DNA of 64,000 bases from Hydrangea macrophylla (taxonomy: Eukaryota > Streptophyta > Magnoliopsida > Cornales > Hydrangeaceae): contig CM066993.1 of assembly GCA_033977485.1 (NCBI GenBank), positions 27,890,001 to 27,954,000 on the forward strand. The letters run 5' to 3'. Every line of letters starts with the position of its first letter. Positions within the stretch are counted from its first letter, which is position 1. This document shows, piece after piece, positions 1-13,200 of the stretch. The notes under the pieces are model-generated. The model was not told the DNA's origin and searched no databases. It saw nothing but the letters and a program-made list of their open reading frames with translations. A program made the position numbers and the translations under genes.

Positions 1-346
1 AAAGAATCACCGCGCTTCGTCACGAAGAACCGAAAACGTTACGGAGTACAAGAACATCCATTTCGTCATGAAGAACCGAAAGGAGTCTTTACTCAAAGAA
101 TCACCGCTTCGTCACGAAGAACTGAAAGCGTTATAGAGTACAAGAACATCCATTTCGTCACGAAGAAGCAAAAGGAGTCTTTGCTCAAAGAATCACCGCT
201 TCGTCACGAAGAACCGAAAACGTTACGGAGTACAAGAACATCCATTTCGTCATGAAGAACCGAAAGGAGTCTTTACTCAAAGAATCACCGCTTCGTCACA
301 AAGAACCGAAAGCGTTACGGAGTACAAGAACATCCATTTCGTCACG

Positions 347-438
347 AAGAACCGAAAGGAGTCTTTACTCAAAGAATCACCGCTTCGTCACGAAGAACCG
401 AAAGCGTTACGGAGTACAAGAACATCCATTTCGTCACG
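347..438 (+). repeat. Representative 92-bp monomer
   Basis: This copy matches the commonest sequence at every position I compared and is offered as a reference unit. Positions 347-392 form half A, with the private segment GGAGTCTTTACTCAAAG. Positions 393-438 form half B, with the private segment CGTTACGGAGTACAAG. Aligned without gaps, the halves match at 31 of 46 positions: the first 12, the last 9, and ten in between. The unit therefore probably arose by duplication and divergence of an older 46-bp repeat. The phase chosen here, starting at AAGAACCG, is arbitrary. Confidence 0.93.
383..395. repeat. Odd palindrome in the conserved core (half A to half B junction)
   Basis: CTTCGT and ACGAAG are perfect 6-bp inverted arms around a single C. 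The element sits inside the 21-bp block shared by both halves, so a version of it recurs about every 46 bp through the window. At the half B to half A junction (430-440) the arms are 5 bp (TTCGT and ACGAA). It could be a protein-binding site or a weak hairpin in a transcript; the sequence alone cannot decide. The CpGs in it are frequent mutation sites, so many copies have one arm broken. Confidence 0.8.
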
Positions 439-1793
439 AAGAACCTAAAGGAGTCTTTACTCAAAGAATCACCGCTTTGTCACGAAGAACTGAAAGCGTT
501 ACGGAGTACAAGAACATCCATTTCGTCACGAAAAACCGAAAGCAGTCTTTACTCAAAGAATCACCGCTTCGTCACGAAGAACCGAAAGCGTTACGGAGTA
601 CAAGAACATCCATTTCGTCACGAAGAACCGAAAGGAGTCTTTATTCAAAGAATCACCGCTTCGTCACGAAGAACCGAAAGCGTTACGGAGTACAAGAACA
701 TCCATTTCGTCACGAAGAACCGAAAGGAGTCTTTACTCAAAGAATCACCGCTTCGTCACGAAGAACTGAAAGCGTTATAGAGTACAAGAACATCCATTTC
801 GTCACGAAGAACTGAAAGCAGTCTTTACTCAAAGAATCACCGCTTCGTCACGAAGAACTGAAAGCGTTATAGAGTACAAGAACATCCATTTCGTCACGAA
901 GAAGCAAAAGGAGTCTTTGCTCAAAGAATCACCGCTTCGTCACGAAGAACCGAAAACGTTACGGAGTACAAGAACATCCATTTCGTCATGAAGAACCGAA
1001 AGGAGTCTTTACTCAAAGAATCACCGCTTCGTCACAAAGAACCGAAAGCGTTACGGAGTACAAGAACATCCATTTCGTCACGAAGAACCGAAAGGAGTCT
1101 TTACTCAAAGAATCACCGCTTCGTCACGAAGAACCGAAAGCGTTACGGAGTACAAGAACATCCATTTCGTCACGAAGAACCGAAAGGAGTCTTTACTCAA
1201 AGAATCACCGCTTTGTCACGAAGAACTGAAAGCGTTACGGAGTACAAGAACATCCATTTCGTCACGAAAAACCGAAAGCAGTCTTTACTCAAAGAATCAC
1301 CGCTTCGTTACGAAGAACCGAAAGCGTTACGGAGTACAAGAACATCCATTTCGTCACGAAGAACCGAAAGGAGTCTTTATTCAAAGAATCACCGCTTCGT
1401 CACGAAGAACCGAAAGCGTTACGGAGTACAAGAACATCCATTTCGTCACGAAGAACCGAAAGGAGTCTTTACTCAAAGAATCACCGCTTCGTCACGAAGA
1501 ACTGAAAGTGTTATAGAGTACAAGAACATCCATTTCGTCACGAAGAACTGAAAGCAGTCTTTACTCAAAGAATCACCGCTTCGTCACGAAGAACCGAAAG
1601 CGTTACGGAGTACAAGAACATCCATTTCGTCACGAAGAACCGAAAGGAGTCTTTATTCAAAGAATCACCGCTTCGTCACGAAGAACCGAAAGCGTTACGG
1701 AGTACAAGAACATCCATTTCGTCACGAAGAACCGAAAGGAGTTTTTACTCAAAGAATCACCGCTTCGTCATGAAGAACCGAAAGCGTTACGGA

Positions 1794-4700
1794 GTATAAG
1801 AACATCCATTTTGTCACAAAGAACAGAAAGGAGTCTTTACTGAAAGAATCACCGCGCTTCGTCACGAAGAACCGAAAACGTTACGAAGTACAAGAACATC
1901 CATTTCGTCACGAAGAACCGAAAGGAGTCTTTACTCAAAGAATCACCGCTTCGTCACGAAGAACCGAAAGCGTTACGGAGTACAAGAACATCCATTTCGT
2001 CACGAAGAACCGAAAGGAGTTTTCACTCAAAAATCACCGCTTCGTCACAAAGAACCGAAAGCGTTACAGAGTACAAGAACATCCATTTTGTCACGATGAA
2101 CCGAAAGGAGTCTTTACTCAAAGAATCACCGCTTCGTCACGAAGAACCGAAAGCGTTACGGAGTACAAGAACATCCATTTCGTCACGAAGAGCCGAAAGG
2201 AGTCTTTACTCAAAGAATCAACGCTTCGTCACGAAGAACTGAAAGCGTTACGGAGTACAAGAACATCCATTTCGTCACGAAGAACCGAAAGGAGTCTTTA
2301 CTGAAAGAATCACCGCTTCGTCACGAAGAACTGAAAGCGTTATAGAGTACAAGAACATCCATTTCGTCACGAAGAACCGAAAGCAGTCTTTACTCAAAGA
2401 ATCACCGCTTCGTCACGAAGAACCGAAAGCGTTACGGAGTACAAGAACATCCATTTCGTCACGAACAACCGAAAGGAGTCTTTATTCAAAGAATCACCGC
2501 TTCGTCACGAAGAACAGAAAGTGTTACGGAGTACAAGAACATCCATTTCGTCACGAAGAACCGAAAGGAGTCTTTACTCAAAGAATCACCGCTTCGTCAC
2601 GAAGAACCGAAAGCGTTACGGAGTATAAGAACATCCATTTTGTCACGAAGAACCGAAAGGAGTCTTTACTGAAAGAATCACCGCGCTTCGTCACGAAGAA
2701 CCGAAAACGTTACGGAGTACAAGAACATCCATTTCGTCATGAAGAACCGAAAGGAGTCTTTACTCAAAGAATCACCGCTTCGTCACGAAGAACTGAAAGC
2801 GTTATAGAGTACAAGAACATCCATTTCGTCACGAAGAAGCAAAAGGAGTCTTTGCTCAAAGAATCACCGCTTCGTCACGAAGAACCGAAAACGTTACGGA
2901 GTACAAGAACATCCATTTCGTCATGAAGAACCGAAAGGAGTCTTTACTCAAAGAATCACCGCTTCGTCACAAAGAACCGAAAGCGTTACGGAGTACAAGA
3001 ACATCCATTTCGTCACGAAGAACCGAAAGGAGTCTTTACTCAAAGAATCACCGCTTCGTCACGAAGAACCGAAAGCGTTACGGAGTACAAGAACATCCAT
3101 TTCGTCACGAAGAACCGAAAGGAGTCTTTACTCAAAGAATCACCGCTTTGTCACGAAGAACTGAAAGCGTTACGGAGTACAAGAACATCCATTTCGTCAC
3201 GAAAAACCGAAAGCAGTCTTTACTCAAAGAATCACCGCTTCGTCACGAAGAACCGAAAGCGTTACGGAGTACAAGAACATCCATTTCGTCACGAAGAACC
3301 GAAAGGAGTCTTTATTCAAAGAATCACCGCTTCGTCACGAAGAACCGAAAGCGTTACGGAGTACAAGAACATCCATTTCATCACGAAGAACCGAAAGGAG
3401 TCTTTATTCAAAGAATCACTGCTTCGTCACGAAGCACCGAAAGCGTTACGGAGTACAAGAACATCCATTTTGTCACGAAGAACCGAAAGCAGTCTTTACT
3501 CAAAGAATCACCGCTTCGTCACGAAGAACCGAAAGCGTTACGGAGTACAAGAACATCCATTTCGTCACGAAGAACCGAAAGGAGTCTTTATTCAAAGAAT
3601 CACCGCTTCGTCACGAAGAACCGAAAGCGTTACGGAGTACAAGAACATCCATTTCGTCACGAAGAACCGAAAGGAGTCTTTACTCAAAGAATCACCGCTT
3701 CGTCACGAAGAACTGAAAGCGTTATAGAGTACAAGAACATCCATTTCGTCATGAAGAACTGAAAGCAGTCTTTACTCAAAGAATCACCGCTTCGTCACGA
3801 AGAACCGAAAGCGTTACGGAGTACAAGAACATCCATTTCGTCACGAAGAACCGAAAGGAGTCTTTATTCAAAGAATCACCGCTTCGTCACGAAGAACCGA
3901 AAGCGTTACGGAGTACAAGAACATCCATTTCGTCACGAAGAACCGAAAGGAGTTTTTACTCAAAGAATCACCGCTTCGTCACGAAGAACCGAAAGCGTTA
4001 CGGAGTATAAGAACATCCATTTTGTCACAAAGAACAGAAAGGAGTCTTTACTGAAAGAATCACCGCGCTTCGTCACGAAGAACCGAAAACGTTACGAAGT
4101 ACAAGAACATCCATTTCGTCACGAAGAACCGAAAGGAGTCTTTACTCAAAGAATCACCGCTTCGTCACGAAGAACCGAAAGCGTTACGGAGTACAAGAAC
4201 ATCCATTTCGTCACGAAGAACCGAAAGGAGTTTTCACTCAAAAATCACCGCTTCGTCACAAAGAACCGAAAGCGTTACAGAGTACAAGAACATCCATTTT
4301 GTCACGATGAACCGAAAGGAGTCTTTACTCAAAGAATCACCGCTTCGTCACGAAGAACCGAAAGCGTTACGGAGTACAAGAACATCCATTTCGTCACGAA
4401 GAGCCGAAAGGAGTCTTTACTCAAAGAATCAACGCTTCGTCACGAAGAACTGAAAGCATTACGGAGTACAAGAACATCCATTTCGTCACGAAGAACCGAA
4501 AGGAGTCTTTATTCAAAGAATCACCGCTTCGTCACGAAGAACCGAAAGCGTTACGGAGTACAAGAACATCCATTTCATCACGAAGAACCGAAAGGAGTCT
4601 TTATTCAAAGAATCACTGCTTCGTCACGAAGCACCGAAAGCGTTACGGAGTACAAGAACATCCATTTTGTCACGAAGAACCGAAAGCAGTCGTTACTCAA

Positions 4701-7700
4701 AGAATCACCGCTTCGTCACGAAGAACCGAAAGCGTTACGGAGTACAAGAACATCCATTTCGTCACGAAGAACCGAAAGGAGTCTTTATTCAAAGAATCAC
4801 CGCTTCGTCACGAAGAACCGAAAGCGTTACGGAGTACAAGAACATCCATTTCGTCACGAAGAACCGAAAGGAGTCTTTACTCAAAGAATCACCGCTTCGT
4901 CACGAAGAACTGAAAGCGTTATAGAGTACAAGAACATCCATTTCGTCACGAAGAACTGAAAGCAGTCTTTACTCAAAGAATCACCGCTTCGTCACGAAGA
5001 ACCGAAAGCGTTACGGAGTACAAGAACATCCATTTCGTCACGAAGAACCGAAAGGAGTCTTTATTCAAAGAATCACCGCTTCGTCACGAAGAACCGAAAG
5101 CGTTACGGAGTACAAGAACATCCATTTCGTCACGAAGAACCGAAAGGAGTTTTTACTCAAAGAATCTCCGCTTCGTCACGAAGAACCGAAAGCGTTACGG
5201 AGTATAAGAACATCCATTTTGTCACAAAGAACAGAAAGGAGTCTTTACTGAAAGAATCACCGCGCTTCGTCACGAAGAACCGAAAACGTTACGAAGTACA
5301 AGAACATCCATTTCGTCACGAAGAACCGAAAGGAGTCTTTACTCAAAGAATCACCGCTTCGTCACGAAGAACCGAAAGCGTTACGGAGTACAAGAACATC
5401 CATTTCGTCACGAAGAACCGAAAGGAGTTTTCACACAAAAATCACCGCTTCGTCACAAAGAACCGAAAGCGTTACAGAGTACAAGAACATCCATTTTGTC
5501 ACGATGAACCGAAAGGAGTCTTTACTCAAAGAATCACCGCTTCGTCACGAAGAACCGAAAGCGTTACGGAGTACAAGAACATCCATTTCGTCACGAAGAG
5601 CCGAAAGGAGTCTTTACTCAAAGAATCAACGCTTCGTCACGAAGAACTGAAAGCATTACGGAGTACAAGAACATCCATTTCGTCACGAAGAACCGAAAGC
5701 AGTCTTTACTCAAAGAATCACCGCTTCGTCACGAAGAACCGAAAGCGTTACGGAGTACAAGAACATCCATTTCGTCACGAAGAACCGAAAGGAGTCTTTA
5801 TTCAAAGAATCACCGCTTCGTCACGAAGAACCGAAAGCGTTACGGAGTACAAGAACATCCATTTCATCACGAAGAACCGAAAGAAGTCTTTATTCAAAGA
5901 ATCACTGCTTCGTCACGAAGCACCGAAAGCGTTACGGAGTACAAGAACATCCATTTTGTCACGAAGAACCGAAAGAAGTCTTTACTCAAAGAATCACCGC
6001 TTCGTCACGAAGAACCGAAAGCGTTACGGAGTACAAGAACATCCATTTCGTCACGAAGAACCGAAAGGAGTCTTTATTCAAAGAATCACCGCTTCGTCAC
6101 GAAGAACCGAAAGCGTTACGGAGTACAAGAACATCCATTTCGTCACGAAGAACCAAAAGGAGTCTTTACTCAAAGAATCACCGCTTCGTCACGAAGAACT
6201 GAAAGCGTTATAGAGTACAAGAACATCCATTTCGTCACGAAGAACTGAAAGCTGTCTTTACTCAAAGAATCACCGCTTCGTCACGAAGAACCGAAAGCGT
6301 TACGGAGTACAAGAACATCCATTTCGTCACGAAGAACCGAAAGGAGTCTTTATTCAAAGAATCACCGCTTCGTCACGAAGAACCGAAAGCGTTACGGAGT
6401 ACAAGAACATCCATTTCATCACGAAGAACCGAAAGAAGTCTTTATTCAAAGAATCACTGCTTCGTCACGAAGCACCGAAAGCGTTACGGAGTACAAGAAC
6501 ATCCATTTTGTCACGAAGAACCGAAAGAAGTCTTTACTCAAAGAATCACCGCTTCGTCACGAAGAACCGAAAGCGTTACGGAGTACAAGAACATCCATTT
6601 CGTCACGAAGAACCGAAAGGAGTCTTTATTCAAAGAATCACCGCTTCGTCACGAAGAACCGAAAGCGTTACGGAGTACAAGAACATCCATTTCGTCACGA
6701 AGAACCAAAAGGAGTCTTTACTCAAAGAATCACCGCTTCGTCACGAAGAACTGAAAGCGTTATAGAGTACAAGAACATCCATTTCGTCACGAAGAACTGA
6801 AAGCTGTCTTTACTCAAAGAATCACCGCTTCGTCACGAAGAACCGAAAGCGTTACGGAGTACAAGAACATCCATTTCGTCACGAAGAACCGAAAGGAGTC
6901 TTTATTCAAAGAATCACCGCTTCGTCACGAAGAACCGAAAGCGTTACGGAGTACAAGAACATCCATTTCGTCACGAAGAACCGAAAGGAGTCTTTATTCA
7001 AAGAATCACCGCTTCGTCACGAAGAACCGAAAGCGTTACGGAGTACAAGAACATCCATTTCGTCACGAAGAACCAAAAGGAGTCTTTACTCAAAGAATCA
7101 CCGCTTCGTCACGAAGAACTGAAAGCGTTATAGAGTACAAGAACATCCATTTCGTCACGAAGAACTGAAAGCTGTCTTTACTCAAAGAATCACCGCTTCG
7201 TCACGAAGAACCGAAAGCGTTACGGAGTACAAGAACATCCATTTCGTCACGAAGAACCGAAAGGAGTCTTTATTCAAAGAATCACCGCTTCGTCACGAAG
7301 AACCGAAAGCGTTACGGAGTACAAGAACATCCATTTCGTCACGAAAAACCGAAAGGAGTCTTTATTCAAAGAATCACCGCTTCGTCACGAAGAACCGAAA
7401 GCGTTACGGAGTACAAGAACATCCATTTCGTCACGAAGAACCAAAAGGAGTCTTTACTCAAAGAATCACCGCTTCGTCACGAAGAACTGAAAGCGTTATA
7501 GAGTACAAGAACATCCATTTCGTCACGAAGAACCGAAAGCAGTCTTTACTCAAAGAATCACCGCTTCGTCACGAAGAACCGAAAGCGTTACGGAGTACAA
7601 GAACATCCATTTCGTCACGAAGAACCGAAAGGAGTCTTTATTCAAAGAATCACCGCTTCGTCACGAAGAACCGAAAGCATTACGGAGTACAAGAACATCC

Positions 7701-10290
7701 ATTTCATCACGAAGAACCGAAAGAAGTCTTTATTCAAAGAATCACTGCTTCGTCACGAAGCACCGAAAGCGTTACGGAGTACAAGAACATCCATTTTGTC
7801 ACGAAGAACCGAAAGAAGTCTTTACTCAAAGAATCACCGCTTCGTCACGAAGAACCGAAAGCGTTACGGAGTACAAGAACATCCATTTCGTCACGAAGAA
7901 CCGAAAGGAGTCTTTATTCAAAGAATCACCGCTTCGTCACGAAGAACCGAAAGCGTTACGGAGTACAAGAACATCCATTTCGTCACGAAGAACCAAAAGG
8001 AGTCTTTACTCAAAGAATCACCGCTTCGTCACGAAGAACTGAAAGCGTTATAGAGTACAAGAACATCCATTTCGTCACGAAGAACTGAAAGCTGTCTTTA
8101 CTCAAAGAATCACCGCTTCGTCACGAAGAACCGAAAGCGTTACGGAGTACAAGAACATCCATTTCGTCACGAAGAACCGAAAGGAGTCTTTATTCAAAGA
8201 ATCACCGCTTCGTCACGAAGAACCGAAAGCGTTACGGAGTACAAGAACATCCATTTCGTCACGAAGAACCGAAAGGAGTTTTTACTCAAAGAATCACCGC
8301 TTCGTCACGAAGAACCGAAAGCGTTACGGAGTATAAGAACATCCATTTTGTCACAAAGAACAGAAAGGAGTCTTTACTGAAAGAATCACCGCGCTTCGTC
8401 ACGAAGAACCGAAAACGTTACGAAGTACAAGAACATCCATTTCGTCACGAAGAACCGAAAGGAGTCTTTACTCAAAGAATCACCACTTCGTCATGAAGAA
8501 CCGAAAGCGTTACGGAGTACAAGAACATCCATTTCGTCACGAAGAACCGAAAGGAGTTTTCACTCAAAAATCACCGCTTCGTCACAAAGAACCGAAAGCG
8601 TTACAGAGTACAAGAACATCCATTTTGTCACGATGAACTGAAAGGAGTCTTTACTCAAAGAATCACCGCTTCGTCACGAAGAACCGAAAGCGTAACGGAG
8701 TACAAGAACATCCATTTCGTCACGAAGAGCCGAAAGGAGTCTTTACTCAAAGAATCAACGCTTCGTCACGAAGAATTGAAAGCATTACGGAGTACAAGAA
8801 CATCCATTTCGTCACGAAGAACCGAAAGGAGTCTTTACTCAAAGAATCACCGCTTCGTTACGAAGAACTAAAAGCGTTATAGAGTACAAGAACATCCATT
8901 TCGTCACGAAGAACCGAAAGCAGTCTTTACTCAAAGAATCACCGCTTCGTCACGAAGAACCGAAAGCGTTACGGAGTACAAGAACATCCATTTTGTCACG
9001 AAGAACCGAAAGCAGTCTTTACTCAAAGAATCACCGCTTCGTCACGAAGAACCGAAAGCGTTACGGAGTACAAGAACATCCATTTCGTCAAGAAGAACCG
9101 AAAGGAGTCTTTATTCAAAGAATCACCGCTTCGTCACGAAGAACCGAAAGCGTTACGGAGTACAAGAACATCCATTTCGTCACGAAGAACCGAAAGGAGT
9201 CTTTACTCAAAGAATCACCGCTTCGTCACGAAGAACTGAAAGCGTTATAGAGTACAAGAACATCCATTTCGTCACGAAGAACTGAAAGCAGTCTTTACTC
9301 AAAGAATCACCGCTTCGTCACGAAGAACCGAAAGCGTTACGGAGTACAAGAACATCCATTTCGTCACGAAGAACCGAAAGGAGTCTTTATTCAAAGAATC
9401 ACCGCTTCGTCACGAAGAACCGAAAGCGTTACGGAGTACAAGAACATCCATTTCGTCACGAAGAACCGAAAGGAGTTTTTACTCAAAGAATCACCGCTTC
9501 GTCACGAAGAACCGAAAGCGTTACGGAGTATAAGAACATCCATTTTGTCACAAAGAACAGAAAGGAGTCTTTACTGAAAGAATTACCGCGCTTCGTCACG
9601 AAGAACCGAAAACGTTACGAAGTACAAGAACATCCATTTCGTCACGAAGAACCGAAAGGAGTCTTTACTCAAAGAATCACCGCTTCGTCACGAAGAATAG
9701 AAAGCGTTACGGAGTACAAGAACATCCATTTCGTCACGAAGAACCGAAAGGAGTTTTCACTCAAAAATCACCGCTTCGTCACAAAGAACCGAAAGCGTTA
9801 CAGAGTACAAGAACATCCATTTTGTCACTATGAACCGAAAGGAGTCTTTACTCAAAGAATCACCGCTTCGTCACGAAGAACCGAAAGCGTTACGGAGTAC
9901 AAGAACATCCATTTCGTCACGAAGAGCCGAAAGGAGTCTTTACTCAAAGAATCAACGCTTCGTCACGAAGAATTGAAAGCATTACGGAGTACAAGAACTT
10001 CCATTTCGTCACGAAGAACCGAAAGGAGTCTTTACTCAAAGAATCACCGCTTCGTCACGAAGAACTGAAAGCGTTATAGAGTACAAGAACATCCATTTCG
10101 TCACGAAGAACCGAAAGCAGTCTTTACTCAAAGAATCACCGCTTCGTCACGAAGAACCGAAAGCGTTACGGAGTACAAGAACATCCATTTTGTCACGAAG
10201 AACCGAAAGGAGTCTTTATTCAAAGAATCACCGCTTCATCACGAAGAACAGAAAGTGTTACGGAGTACAAGAACATCCATTTCGTCACGA
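1794..10290 (+). repeat. 1,197-bp (13-monomer) higher-order repeat
   Basis: A recognisable run of variants recurs: GTATAAGAAC, then TTGTCACAAAGAACAG, then the two-base-longer ACCGCGCTTCG, then ACGAAGTAC, then GTTTTCAC, then CACGATGAAC. The run begins at about 1,794, 4,005, 5,202, 8,331 and 9,528. Two of the spacings are exactly 1,197 bp (13 x 92 + 1). The others are 2,211 and 3,127-3,129 bp, stretched by extra whole monomers. The +1 arises from one two-base insertion and one one-base deletion per unit. Confidence 0.8.
6251..8110 (+). repeat. Local amplification tract marked by AAAGCTGTC
   Basis: The variant CTGAAAGCTGTCTTTAC occurs only at about 6,251, 6,803, 7,171 and 8,091 in the window. 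The spacings are 552, 368 and 920 bp, which are exactly 6, 4 and 10 monomers. A single mutated monomer has evidently been copied by whole-monomer steps within about 1.9 kb. This is the pattern expected of unequal crossing-over or replication slippage in register. Confidence 0.8.
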
Positions 10291-13200
10291 AGAACCGAAA
10301 TGAGTCTTTACTCAAAGAATCACCGCTTCGTCACGAAGAACCGAAAGCGTTACGGAGTATAAGAACATCCATTTTGTTACGAAGAACCGAAAGGAGTCTT
10401 TACTGAAAGAATCACCGCGCTTCGTCATGAAGAACCGAAAACGTTACGGAGTACAAGAACATCCATTTCGTCACGAAGAACCGAAAGGAGTTTTCACTCA
10501 AAAATCACCGCTTCGTCACAAAGAACCGAAAGTGTTACGGAGTACAAGAACATCCATTTCGTCACGAAGAACCGAAAGGAGTCTTTACTCAAAGAATCAC
10601 CGCTTCGTCACGAAGAACCGAAAGCGTTACGGAGTACAAGAACATCCATTTCGTCACGAAGAACCAAAAGGAGTCTTTACTCAAAGAATCACAGCTTCGT
10701 CATGAAGAACTGAAAGCGTTACGGAGTACAAGAACATCCATTTCGTCACGAAGAACCGAAAGGAGTCTTTACTCAAAGAATCACCGCTTCGTCACGAAGA
10801 ACTGAAAGCGTTATAGAGTACAAGAACATCCATTTCGTCACGAAGAACCGAAAGCAGTCTTTACTCAAAGAATCACCGCTTCGTCACGAAGAACCGAAAG
10901 CGTTACGGAGTACAAGAACATCCATTTCGTCACGAAGAACCGAAAGGAGTTTTTATTCAAAGAATCACCGCTTCGTCACGAAGAACCGAAAGCGTTACGG
11001 AGTACAAGAACATCCATTTCATCACGAAGAACCGAAAGGAGTCTTTATTCAAAGAATCACTGCTTCGTCACGAAGCACCGAAAGCGTTACGGAGTACAAG
11101 AACATCCATTTCGTCATGAAGAACCGAAAGGAGTCTTTACTCAAAGAATCACCGCTTCGTCACGAAGAACCGAAAGCGTTACGGAGTACAAGAACATCCA
11201 TTTCGTCACGAAGAACCGAAATGAGTCTTTATTCAAAGAATCACTGCTTCGTCACGAAGCACCGAAAGCGTTACGGAGTACAAGAACATCCATTTCGTCA
11301 CGAAGAACCGAAAGGAGTCTTTACTCAAAGAATCACCGCTTCGTCACGAAGAACCGAAAGCGTTACGGAGTATAAGAACATCCATTTCATCACGAAGAAC
11401 CGAAAGGAGTCTTTACTGAAAGAATCACCGCGCTTCGTCACGAAGAACCGAAAATGTTACGGAGTACAAGAACATCCATTTCATCACGAAGAACCGAAAG
11501 GAGTCTTTACTCAAAGAATCACCGCTTCGTCACGAAGAACCGAAAGCGTTACGGAGTACAAGAACATCCATTTCGTCACGAAGAACCGAAAGGAGTTTTC
11601 ACTCAAAAATCACCGCTTCGTCACAAAGAACCGAAAGCGTTACGGAGTACAAGAACATCCATTTCGTCACGAAGAATCGAAAGGAGTCTTTACTCAAAGA
11701 ATCACCGCTTTGTCACGAAGAACCGAAAGCGTTACGGAGTACAAGAACATCCATTTCATCACGAAGAACCGAAAGGAGTCTTTACTCAAAGAATCACCGC
11801 TTCGTCACGAAGAACTGAAAGCGTTACGGAGTACAAGAACATCCATTTCGTCACGAAGAACCGAAAGGAGTTTTCACTCAAAAATCACCGCTTCGTCACA
11901 AAGAACCGAAAGCGTTACGGAGTACAAGAACATCCATTTCGTCACGAAGAACCGAAAGGAGTCTTTACTGAAAGAATCACCGCTTCGTCACGAAGAACTG
12001 AAAGCGTTATAGAGTACAAGAACATCCATTTCGTCACGAAGAACCGAAAGCAGTCATTACTCAAAGAATCACCGCTTCGTCACGAAGAACAGAAAGTGTT
12101 ACGGAGTACAAGAACATCCATTTCGTCACGAAGAACCGAAATGAGTCTTTACTCAAAGAATCACCGCTTCGTCACGAAGAACCGAAAGCGTTACGGAGTA
12201 TAAGAACATCCATTTTGTTACGAAGAACCGAAAGGAGTCTTTACTGAAAGAATCACCGTGCTTCGTCATGAAGAACCGAAAACGTTACGGAGTACAAGAA
12301 CATCCATTTCGTCACGAAGAACCGAAAGGAGTTTTCACTCAAAAATCACCGCTTCGTCACAAAGAACCGAAAGTGTTACGGAGTACAAGAACATCCATTT
12401 CGTCACGAAGAACCGAAAGGAGTCTTTACTCAAAGAATCACCGCTTCGTCACGAAGAACCGAAAGCGTTACGGAGTACAAGAACATCCATTTCGTCACGA
12501 AGAACCAAAAGGAGTCTTTACTCAAAGAATCACAGCTTCGTCATGAAGAACTGAAAGCGTTACGGAGTACAAGAACATCCATTTCGTCACGAAGAACCGA
12601 AAGGAGTCTTTACTCAAAGAATCACCGCTTCGTCACGAAGAACTGAAAGCGTTATAGAGTACAAGAACATCCATTTCGTCACGAAGAACCGAAAGCAGTC
12701 TTTACTCAAAGAATCACCGCTTCGTCACGAAGAACCGAAAGCGTTACGGAGTACAAGAACATCCATTTCGTCACGAAGAACCGAAAGGAGTCTTTACTCA
12801 AAGAATCACCGCTTCGTCACAAAGAACTGAAAGCGTTATAGAGTACAAGAACATCCATTTCGTCACGAAGAACCGAAAGCAGTCTTTACTCAAAGAATCA
12901 CCGCTTCGTCACGAAGAACCGAAAGCGTTACGGAGTACAAGAACATCCATTTCGTCACGAAGAACCGAAAGGAGTTTTTATTCAAAGAATCACCGCTTCG
13001 TCACGAAGAACCGAAAGCGTTACGGAGTACAAGAACATCCATTTCATCACGAAGAACCGAAAGGAGTCTTTATTCAAAGAATCACTGCTTCGTCACGAAG
13101 CACCGAAAGCGTTACGGAGTACAAGAACATCCATTTCGTCATGAAGAACCGAAAGGAGTCTTTACTCAAAGAATCACCGCTTCGTCACGAAGAACCGAAA

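Larger units (their letters stand above)
88..1603 (+). repeat. 736-bp (8-monomer) tandem duplication
   Basis: Positions 88 to about 867 recur at 824 to about 1,603, exactly 736 bp (8 x 92) later, with only a few substitutions. Both copies hold the rare variant GCAAAAGGAGTCTTTGCTC in half A (about 167 and 903). A third copy of that variant is near 2,838, and the opening of the window matches the sequence from 2,672 at an offset of 2,671 bp. Confidence 0.85.
1..10290 (+). repeat. Left satellite subfamily block
   Basis: This block is marked by variants I do not see to its right: GTTACGAAGTAC following AAAACG, GTCACGATGAAC (about 2,091, 4,303, 5,499 and 8,622), and GAAGAGCCGAAAGG in half A. It lacks two markers that are common further right, CGAAATGAGTC (first at about 10,297) and AAAATGTTAC (first at about 11,452). 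The change of marker set near 10.3 kb suggests the two sides have been homogenised separately. Coding is not expected here. Confidence 0.75.

Noticed and set aside
383..400. CENP-B box in the conserved core
   Set aside because: The core has TTCG, but the downstream A and the CGGG required by the mammalian CENP-B consensus are absent (GAAC stands there).
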